Origin: Chitinophaga caseinilytica
GTDB lineage: Bacteria; Bacteroidota; Bacteroidia; Chitinophagales; Chitinophagaceae
Length of the DNA stretch: 64,000 nt
Direction: 5' to 3'
Assembly: GCF_038396765.1 (NCBI RefSeq)
Contig: NZ_CP150096.1
Location: 2,835,001 to 2,899,000 of the forward strand
The translations under genes and the position numbers were made by a program. The notes under the pieces are model-generated. The model worked only from the letters and a program-made list of their open reading frames with translations, did no database searches and was not told the origin of the DNA. Positions 57,678-64,000 of the stretch are shown here, piece after piece (position 1 is the first letter of the stretch; every line of letters starts with the position of its first letter).

Positions 57678-60641
57678 TCAGAACGTTACGTTCACGTGGA
57701 AAGTGGCGCGCTTCGATGCCGGGTAAGGCATTACTTCCACGCCGGAGGAAAGGCCGTTACTGCCTCTCGAGGTAGCGGTGGAAATGGTGTTGGAACCGAA
57801 GTTGGAAGATTCCGGATCGTAGCTGTCGTACTTGGTCCAGGTGATCCAGTTGTTCAGCGACGCACCGATGTTCACGCCGGTAATGTATTTGTTCCGCGGG
57901 ATGGGCACGTCGTAATACAGCCCCATTTCACGGATGCGCACGTAAGACGCGTCCTGCACGAAGCCGGCGGCAAAGCCCTTTCCGAAAGCCTCATTGCGGT
58001 CGTCCCCATCCTTGATGCCGTTGCCGTTCTTATCGTCGTCATAATCGGGCGAAGTCTGGTTCAGATCGTTCAGCAGCTGGGTGAGGTTGATGTTGTCTCC
58101 ACCTTTCTTCCAGTGCAGCATGAACCGGAAGCTGAAACGCTGCAGGAAATTGAATTCGTTGAGCGTGCTCAGCTGGAAGTCGGGTTCCGAATTCCCCAGC
58201 ACGGCGGTCCCTTTGCCGATGCCGATGGTACCGATGATCTGGGTGGCGGATTTGCCTTCTTCGATATAGAAGTTGCCCAGCGAGTTGCCGAATGCGCCCA
58301 TGGGGAACGGCGGGATCAGCAGCTTGGTGATCTTCGACTTGTTTTTCCAGAAATTGACATGGGTGTTCCAGCGGAAATTCTTCTTGTTGACGGGGAGGGC
58401 GCCGATCCCGATTTCGATACCGGTGTTCTTGAGGTCGCCCGCATTCAGCCACTGTGCCGTGAATCCGGTAGAGGGCTGGAGGTTCCGGCGGATGAGGAGG
58501 TCGAAGATGTTTTTGTTGTAATAGGTGGCCTCCAGCGTCAGTCTGCCGTTGAGGAAGCTCACGTCCACACCGGCTTCGAATTCGGTCTGTTTTTCCTGCT
58601 TGATGTCGGGGTTCCCCAGCTGGTTGTCGACCAGCACACCGCCGTTTCCGCCGATATTGCTGGGCAAAGCCGCCAGGAACCGCGCACCGTAAGGCGCTAC
58701 GTTGCCCGACTGGCCATAGGCCGCACGGAGCTTCAGGCTGTTGATGAGTTGCATCTTCCAGAAAGGCATCTTCGCGATGTTCCAGGAGGCAGACGCCTTG
58801 GGCAATGCGTAGTATTTTTTCCAGTCGCCGTTATTGGTAGAACGGTCGAGCCGCAAGCCCACGCCGAGGGTAATGGCGTCCATGATCAGCAGGTCTTCCT
58901 GGATGAAAATACCGTTGTCGCGGTACTTGGTCCGGAACTGCTGTAAAGCGGCGTTGGCGGCCATGTCTACGTTGGTTTGCAGCGGCGTGGTATTGGTGGC
59001 CGTGGCCAGGATGAGGTCGAGGTAATTGGTTTCCAGCGTAGCGCCGAGCGAAGTCGTGAAGTTCAGCTTGTTGTTAGCGGCGAACTGGTTCACGAGGATG
59101 CCGGCCAGGTTGGAATTGAGGTTGCTCGTATTCCCCTGGATGGAGGCGCCTTCGAGGTTGTCTTTCATGAAAGGCAGGGACCGCGGGAAGATGGCTTCCG
59201 TTTTCAAATGGAAGAAATCGACCCCGCCGCGAACGATGAGGCGGGTATTGCTTTTGGGGCTTTCCTGCAGCAATACCTTGATTTCGCCGCCGGTGATCAC
59301 ACGGTTGACGGTTTCGTTGTTCCGCATTTTATCCCGCGTTTCGATGGGGTTCTGTGCGCCCACGAGGATCGGGTAGTTGCCGTTGGCGTCGGGCAACAGG
59401 GGCACGTATTCCGGCGCGGCGGAAAGGGCAACGCCGTAGCTGATGGAGTTGTTGTCGTTATTGGTGAGCCCGCGGTCGGAGGAGGTTTTCATGTACGTGG
59501 CGCGCAACCCAACGGAAATGCGGTTGTTGAGCTTGTGGTCTACGTTCAGCCGCAGCGAATTGTTGGAATAGCCGGTGTTTTTGATGATGCCGTCTTCGTC
59601 TTTTCGGTTGGCGGAGAAGAAGACCCCGGTGCGTTCGTCCCCACCGGAAACGCTCACGTTCGTATTGAGCAGGAGGCCTTTTTCGCCGTACATTTCTTTT
59701 TCGTGATCGTACAGCTTGCCGGCGTTCCTGGCGGCGATGAAAGCATCCCTGGCCGCCGCGCCGCCTTTATCGAAAGCGGTCTGTTCGGTGAAATGCCGCA
59801 TGCCGAGGAGCTTCCGGGCCTGCGTCCACCCCACGTCCTGGCGCGCCTTCACGATCGTGCGGCCGGCCTGTCCTTTTTTGGTGGTGATGATGATCACGCC
59901 TGCCGCGGCTTTGGAGCCGTAAATGGCGGCGGCCGAAGCGCCTTTCAGTATTTCGATATTCTCGATATCGTCCGGGTTGATGTCGGCCACACGGCTGGAG
60001 GGGTTATCCTGGTATTGCTCGTTCCCCGCGCGGGAAGCGGCCGTGATAATGTTGAGGCTCGCGGGAACGGAGACGTTGCTGATGAAAATCCCGTCTACCA
60101 CATACAGCGGCTGGCTGTTGGAGAAGATAGACGTTACCCCGCGCATTTTAACGGACATCCCGCCGCCGGGCGCGCCGGAGTTGGCGGTGATCAGTGCTCC
60201 GGGGATCTTACCGCTCAAAGCGGCGTCGAAGGTTTGGGCGGGCGCCATGCCGTAAAGTTCTTTCGCGGAAATGGTGGCCACGGCGTTGGCGAGGTTGCTA
60301 CGCTTTACGCTGGTGGCCAGGCCGGTGATCACTACTTCGTCGAGGTTGGCGAAGTCTTCTTCGAGCGTAATGGCCATGGCGCTGCCGGAGGCCGCCTGCG
60401 AAACGGTTTTGTATCCCGTGAAGGAAAATACGAGCGTGCTGCCGGCCGGCGCATCGATGGCGAAGCGGCCCTGTACGTCGGAAACGGTCCCGCGGTTGGT
60501 ATGCTGGATACGGACGGTAACACCGGGCAGTCCATTGCCCGCATTGTCCGTAACGCGGCCGCTTACACGCTGCTGGGCTTGCGCGGAAATCGCGCTGCAA
60601 AGCAGGAGGAGCAGCCAGGTACATTGTTTAAGGAAATGCAT
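57678..60641 (-). CDS. SusC/RagA-like TonB-linked outer-membrane transporter
   Basis: A 987-residue receptor. Signal peptide (1-22), CarboxypepD-regulatory-like domain (about 24-98: VSGRVTDNAGNGLPGVTVRI), TonB box region (DEVVITGLATSVKRS), plug (about 115-245, including the SusC signature PLYVVDGIFISN and IEILKGASAAAIYGSKAAAG) and a 22-strand barrel ending in an aromatic strand (KRATFHVNVTF). It works with the SusD-like lipoprotein encoded downstream. It has no N-terminal STN domain, so direct FecR/sigma signalling is unlikely. Confidence 0.94.
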   Translation of the reverse strand: MHFLKQCTWLLLLLCSAISAQAQQRVSGRVTDNAGNGLPGVTVRIQHTNRGTVSDVQGRFAIDAPAGSTLVFSFTGYKTVSQAASGSAMAITLEEDFANLDEVVITGLATSVKRSNLANAVATISAKELYGMAPAQTFDAALSGKIPGALITANSGAPGGGMSVKMRGVTSIFSNSQPLYVVDGIFISNVSVPASLNIITAASRAGNEQYQDNPSSRVADINPDDIENIEILKGASAAAIYGSKAAAGVIIITTKKGQAGRTIVKARQDVGWTQARKLLGMRHFTEQTAFDKGGAAARDAFIAARNAGKLYDHEKEMYGEKGLLLNTNVSVSGGDERTGVFFSANRKDEDGIIKNTGYSNNSLRLNVDHKLNNRISVGLRATYMKTSSDRGLTNNDNNSISYGVALSAAPEYVPLLPDANGNYPILVGAQNPIETRDKMRNNETVNRVITGGEIKVLLQESPKSNTRLIVRGGVDFFHLKTEAIFPRSLPFMKDNLEGASIQGNTSNLNSNLAGILVNQFAANNKLNFTTSLGATLETNYLDLILATATNTTPLQTNVDMAANAALQQFRTKYRDNGIFIQEDLLIMDAITLGVGLRLDRSTNNGDWKKYYALPKASASWNIAKMPFWKMQLINSLKLRAAYGQSGNVAPYGARFLAALPSNIGGNGGVLVDNQLGNPDIKQEKQTEFEAGVDVSFLNGRLTLEATYYNKNIFDLLIRRNLQPSTGFTAQWLNAGDLKNTGIEIGIGALPVNKKNFRWNTHVNFWKNKSKITKLLIPPFPMGAFGNSLGNFYIEEGKSATQIIGTIGIGKGTAVLGNSEPDFQLSTLNEFNFLQRFSFRFMLHWKKGGDNINLTQLLNDLNQTSPDYDDDKNGNGIKDGDDRNEAFGKGFAAGFVQDASYVRIREMGLYYDVPIPRNKYITGVNIGASLNNWITWTKYDSYDPESSNFGSNTISTATSRGSNGLSSGVEVMPYPASKRATFHVNVTF

Positions 60642-61319
60642 GTTCTGGCGATTTAGAGGTTAGTGAAATGATGGGAGGTTGATAAATCGTAAGTTACTTG
60701 CCGTTGCTGCTAAGGATCAGTGGCGCGTTGAAGCATGATTCGATGGATTTAGAGGTTGATAATAAACGATTCAGGGGCAGGCAGGCGATGGGGCAAACAG
60801 CTTTCCGCACGCGTTTGCACGCGCGAAAAATCGCGGAACTCAATGGCGCGACGCCGGCGGGTTAACGTCGGCTGTTTTCCGGTCCGGATGCTTTTGCATG
60901 TTTGATCATTGCGTACCTGCGTCTACAGTGCGCGGGAATTTGCCCGCTTCACGTGATATGGCCTTTCTTCTACATACATCGGTGCTGAAATTGTCTTGCC
61001 CCTGGCTCGATCCAGCTGCTTGTTAGGTCCTGTTTTCCATTACATGGTGATGCTCATAATCGGGTTCAGTTCCAAGTGCTGTTTTTCAATTGGTTAAATG
61101 TCGGAATCACTGCTAATTTTTCGGTTCGATCTGTTGTAACACGACGGGGCAAGTCGCACCTTCGCAGATTAACGAAATTTATGAAAAACGAGATTTGTTT
61201 ATGTGGGGGGATTCCGTTATATTATTTCATCCCGCTATTTGTATCGCCCTGCTATCCTGCTTCAGCCACTTATCCACATATGTCAGGAGAAAACTGGCCG
61301 GTAATTCTCTATTTACCAT
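60642..61319. other. Long divergent intergenic region between susC-like gene and thyA
   Basis: About 680 bp without a supportable gene. The part next to the SusC-like gene (60642-60760) is AT-rich and probably holds its promoter, though I see no exact TAnnTTTG on the minus strand. GC-rich stretches around 60800-60890 include short inverted repeats (for example CGCGA around AAAA). I see no known RNA motif. Confidence 0.4.
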
Positions 61320-61327
61320 TAAGTTTG
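61320..61327 (+). promoter_or_regulatory. -7 element (TAAGTTTG) of thyA-folA
   Basis: TAAGTTTG matches TAnnTTTG and ends 8 bases before the thyA ATG at 61336. Confidence 0.45.
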
Positions 61328-61335
61328 CAGAAGCT

Positions 61336-62130
61336 ATGCAACAGTACAAAGACCTTCTTCAACATATTCTCGATCACGGGGCCGACAAAACGGACCGTAC
61401 CGGCACCGGCACCCGGAGCGTATTCGGTTACCAGATGCGGTTCGATCTGCAGGCCGGTTTCCCCATGCTCACCACCAAGAAACTGCACCTCAAATCCATC
61501 ATTTACGAACTGCTGTGGTTCCTCCAGGGAGATACGAACGTCCGCTACCTCCAGGAGCACGGGGTCAAAATATGGGACGAATGGGCCAACGCGGAAGGGG
61601 ACCTCGGCCCGGTATACGGTAAACAATGGCGCAGCTGGGAAGGGGCCAACGGTAAAACGTTCGACCAGATCAGCGACGTCATCGCCCAGATCAAAAAGAA
61701 CCCCGACTCCCGCCGCCTCATCGTAAACGCCTGGAACGTGGCCGATCTGCCGGATATGGCCCTCAGCCCCTGTCATTGCCTGTTCCAGTTCTACGTGGCA
61801 GATGGCAGACTGAGCTGCCAGCTCTACCAGCGCAGTGCCGACGTTTTCCTCGGCGTTCCCTTCAACATCGCGTCTTACGCGCTGCTGACGCTCATGATCG
61901 CACAGGTTTGCGGCCTCCAGCCGGGTGAGTTCGTGCACAGCTTCGGAGACGTTCACCTGTACAACAACCACTTCGACCAAGCCCGCCTCCAGCTCGAACG
62001 CGAACCGTTCCCCCTGCCGGCGATGAAAATCAACCCGGAAGTGAAAGACATTTTCTCCTTCAAATTTGAAGACTTCACCCTGGAAAATTACCAGTCGCAC
62101 CCTCACATCAAAGCCCCGGTAGCCGTATGA
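61336..62130 (+). CDS. thyA: Thymidylate synthase
   Basis: A 264-residue enzyme, exactly the length of E. coli ThyA, methylating dUMP to dTMP with methylenetetrahydrofolate. Landmarks: [19 protein letters not shown] (phosphate-binding Arg), [38 protein letters not shown], catalytic Cys in [12 protein letters not shown], and [19 protein letters not shown]. The start [12 protein letters not shown] is at the position used throughout the family. Its stop overlaps folA by 4 bases. Confidence 0.97.
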   Translation: MQQYKDLLQHILDHGADKTDRTGTGTRSVFGYQMRFDLQAGFPMLTTKKLHLKSIIYELLWFLQGDTNVRYLQEHGVKIWDEWANAEGDLGPVYGKQWRSWEGANGKTFDQISDVIAQIKKNPDSRRLIVNAWNVADLPDMALSPCHCLFQFYVADGRLSCQLYQRSADVFLGVPFNIASYALLTLMIAQVCGLQPGEFVHSFGDVHLYNNHFDQARLQLEREPFPLPAMKINPEVKDIFSFKFEDFTLENYQSHPHIKAPVAV

Positions 62131-62618
62131 TTTCCGTAATAGTAGCCGCTTCTGAGAATAACGTCATCGGTATCAACAACCAGCTTCCCTGGAAACTGCC
62201 CGACGATTTCAAGTTCTTCAAAAATACCACCTACGGTTTCCCGGTCATCATGGGCCGTAAAACCTTCGAATCCCTGGGCGGCGCCACCCTCAAAGGCCGC
62301 CACAACATCGTCATCACCCGGCAAACCGATTACGCGCCCAGCGGGGTTTCCGTCGTGCATTCCCTGGCAGACGCCCTCGAGCTGGCGGACCAGGACGATG
62401 TGAAAGAATATTTCGTGATCGGCGGGATGGAAATCATCAACCAGGCCTGGCCCCAGATCCAGCGCATCTACCTCACCCGCGTCCACACCACCGTGGAGGG
62501 CGACGCGTATTTCCCCGACATCAACCCGATGGAATGGAAGCGCGTCCACGCGCAGGAACACCCGGCCGACGAAAAGCATGCCTACGCCTTCACGTTCGAA
62601 ACCTGGGAACGGAAATAA
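62127..62618 (+). CDS. folA: Dihydrofolate reductase
   Basis: A 163-residue enzyme regenerating tetrahydrofolate, consumed by Thy[21 protein letters not shown] and [11 protein letters not shown] carry the active-site Trp and acidic residue; [12 protein letters not shown] and [15 protein letters not shown] are cofactor-binding motifs. Translationally coupled to thyA through an ATGA overlap. A hairpin terminator lies just downstream. Confidence 0.96.
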   Translation: MISVIVAASENNVIGINNQLPWKLPDDFKFFKNTTYGFPVIMGRKTFESLGGATLKGRHNIVITRQTDYAPSGVSVVHSLADALELADQDDVKEYFVIGGMEIINQAWPQIQRIYLTRVHTTVEGDAYFPDINPMEWKRVHAQEHPADEKHAYAFTFETWERK

Positions 62619-62641
62619 TTCCTTAAAAAATAATGGGAAAG

Positions 62642-62668
62642 TGCAGCCGGAAAAGGCTGCATTTTTTA
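62642..62668 (+). terminator. Terminator of thyA-folA
   Basis: TGCAGCC (62642-62648), GGAAAA loop, TGCAGCC complement (62655-62661) and six T, immediately before the convergent dnaG stop. Confidence 0.75.
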
Positions 62669-64000
62669 TTTGAAGATCACCGTGCCCACCGTTTCCGTCA
62701 GTTCCTTCATGATCTGCTTGAGATGTTTGTCCATCTCCAGGCAGCGGATCTGCGCCTCGAAATCGGTCGCCGTCTGCATTTCCTGCTGGTTTTCTGCGAT
62801 CAATTTCTGGATTTTGCGGATGATGAGGTAATTGGTGGTGCTCACGGTATCGCGCCGGAAAGCATCGTCGCCATACACGGTCTTGATCTCGAAACGCTCT
62901 CTCCAGGCGGCGCTCAGCTCGGCTTCCTTGTCTTCGAGGATGATGGCCACGTTGCGCGCCACGTCATTGTCCGGGTGGTAGAGGAAGAGTTTTTTATCGG
63001 GAATGGAGCCCTGGTCGTAGTGCTCCTTGTATTCCCGCAGGATGCGTTTCACGATTTCGTTTTCCGACAGCGATTCGAAATCGTAGGGGAGGTGGAAGAT
63101 ATAATCCGCCACGGTGGTCTGCTGTTCGTCGTCGAACAGTTTATCGCCGAACCGCAGCAGGATCTTGATGAGCTCGCGCTCCTGGCGTTCGGAGGTATTG
63201 AAAATGTTTTCGGTAGACGCGGCCGGCGCTTCCGCTCCGTCGGGGAAGTACTCGGGGTACATTTCGGCCAGGGACGGACCGTCGTCCGGTGGCGGCGCAT
63301 CGAACCCGCCTTTTTTCTTGTTGCTGTTCTGTTCGTTGAGCGCCTGTTTGGAAAGGCGTTCGCGGATGAATTTGTTGACCAGGTCTACCAGCCTTTCTTC
63401 GTCGATCTTCAGCAACTGGCTGCACTGGCGGATGTAGTCCTGCTGGCGGGTGAAATCCTCGACTTTATCGATCCGCGCGATGGTTTCCGCGATCTCGTTC
63501 ACGAGTTGCGATTTGCGCGTGGTATCGTTGCCCGCTTCCTTCATGGAAACGTGCAGTTTGAAGAGGACGAAATCCTGTTTGTTATCCGCTATGAACTGCC
63601 GGAAACCTTCCGCGCCGATCTTCCGGACGTAGCTGTCGGGGTCTTCGTTATCGGGGATAAGGGCAAGCTTCACGTTCAGGCCTTCTTCGATGGCCATGTC
63701 CAGCCCGCGGAGGGCGGCTTTCACACCGGCATTGTCGCCATCGTACAGGATGGTGAGGTTGTTGGTGTATTTCTTGATGAGCCGCAGCTGGTCGGTGGTG
63801 AGCGATGTGCCGGAAGAGGCTACCACGTTTTCGATACCGGCCTGGTGCAGGGAGATGACGTCGGTATAGCCTTCTACCAGCAGGCATTCATCGAGTTTGT
63901 CGATGGCGTGCCGGGCGAAGTAGGTGCCGTACAGCACCTTGCTTTTGACGTAAATATCGTTTTCCGGGGAGTTGATGTATTTGGGTGCGCGGTCGGATTT
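62666..64000 (-). CDS. dnaG: DNA primase, C-terminal part (runs off the window)
   Basis: The frame is open to the window edge and encodes 444 residues of DnaG, lacking the zinc-binding N-terminus. PKYINSPENDIYVKSKVLYG and LVEGYTDVISLHQAGIENVV belong to the catalytic core and TOPRIM domain (acidic Glu, then Asp in LYDGDNAGVKAALRG). The rest is the helicase-binding C-terminal domain. A Gly/Pro-rich linker (KKGGFDAPPPDDGPSL) separates the two. Primase makes the RNA primers for replication. Confidence 0.95.
   Translation of the reverse strand, partial: KSDRAPKYINSPENDIYVKSKVLYGTYFARHAIDKLDECLLVEGYTDVISLHQAGIENVVASSGTSLTTDQLRLIKKYTNNLTILYDGDNAGVKAALRGLDMAIEEGLNVKLALIPDNEDPDSYVRKIGAEGFRQFIADNKQDFVLFKLHVSMKEAGNDTTRKSQLVNEIAETIARIDKVEDFTRQQDYIRQCSQLLKIDEERLVDLVNKFIRERLSKQALNEQNSNKKKGGFDAPPPDDGPSLAEMYPEYFPDGAEAPAASTENIFNTSERQERELIKILLRFGDKLFDDEQQTTVADYIFHLPYDFESLSENEIVKRILREYKEHYDQGSIPDKKLFLYHPDNDVARNVAIILEDKEAELSAAWRERFEIKTVYGDDAFRRDTVSTTNYLIIRKIQKLIAENQQEMQTATDFEAQIRCLEMDKHLKQIMKELTETVGTVIFK

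Noticed and set aside
53984..60641. FecR-like gene as regulator of the SusCD pair
   Set aside because: There is no sigma gene, the proline dehydrogenase gene lies between them in the opposite direction, and the SusC-like protein lacks an STN domain.
58977..60656. A 559-codon plus-strand frame opposite the SusC-like gene
   Set aside because: The SusC-like protein on the minus strand has signature plug and barrel motifs throughout; this frame has none.
1..64000. Prophage, transposon or integrative element
   Set aside because: No integrase, transposase, terminal repeats or tRNA-associated att sites were found, and base composition looks even across the window.

Overview
The window comes from a fairly GC-rich Bacteroidota chromosome, most likely a Chitinophaga-like member of the Chitinophagaceae. 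The evidence is a SusC/SusD pair, two secreted polysaccharide enzymes ending in type IX secretion (T9SS) sorting domains, a FecR/DUF4974 protein, LytS/LytTR regulators, and several genes preceded by the Bacteroidota -7 promoter element TAnnTTTG. No rRNA, tRNA, CRISPR array, insertion sequence or prophage was seen. The last gene (dnaG) and the first (a GH43 glycosidase) run off the ends.

Layout. 0-1.5 kb: a frameshifted GH43 end and a MerR/TipAS regulator. 1.7-9.0 kb: a tight five-gene operon (SWIM zinc finger, DUF5691, YehL-type MoxR AAA+, DUF5682, vWA) resembling E. coli yehLMPQ. 9.1-18.1 kb: OmpA-like lipoprotein, pentapeptide-repeat protein, a PL6-like polysaccharide lyase behind a LacI-type operator, a SnoaL/ABM protein, an AraC regulator, a two-component pair and an Asn/Arg-rich repeat protein. 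18.2-23.5 kb: a 1764-residue GH44 enzyme with alternating SprB-type repeats. 23.9-29.1 kb: ABC ATPase, SMP-30-like protein, a three-gene thiol-redox cluster and a frameshifted gamma-glutamyltransferase. 29.2-36.6 kb: a second MoxR-centred operon, a MoxR-vWA-beta-propeller ('bpX') ternary system of five overlapping or tightly packed genes. 36.7-50 kb: desaturase, lipoprotein, siderophore receptor, agmatine-to-putrescine pair, a LytS-DUF4407-LytTR operon, DUF4920 protein, alpha/beta hydrolase, VOC protein. 50-64 kb: RecQ, a Tat-type lipoprotein of the sugar isomerase/epimerase family, FecR, proline dehydrogenase, SusCD, thyA-folA and dnaG.

The most interesting content is the pair of unrelated MoxR-vWA operons about 20 kb apart. 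Both combine a AAA+ chaperone-like ATPase, a vWA-type adaptor and large uncharacterised partners, an organisation proposed elsewhere for NTP-dependent conflict or stress-response systems. Within the first, the DUF5682 protein shows motifs like the TraB/TIKI fold, which would make it a candidate enzymatic component. Within the second, the vWA-like protein appears to have lost its canonical metal-binding motif.

Four genes (GH43, gamma-glutamyltransferase, ZU5-like lipoprotein, alpha/beta hydrolase) each carry one frame break at or beside a homopolymer of 5-6 bases. In each case correcting one position (for GH43, one T too many or two too few) restores a full-length frame, so assembly or basecalling errors are more likely than four pseudogenes. 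Several genes (desaturase, aguB, putA-like, thyA, the bpX operon) place TAnnTTTG only 4-8 bases before ATG, implying leaderless or nearly leaderless transcripts.
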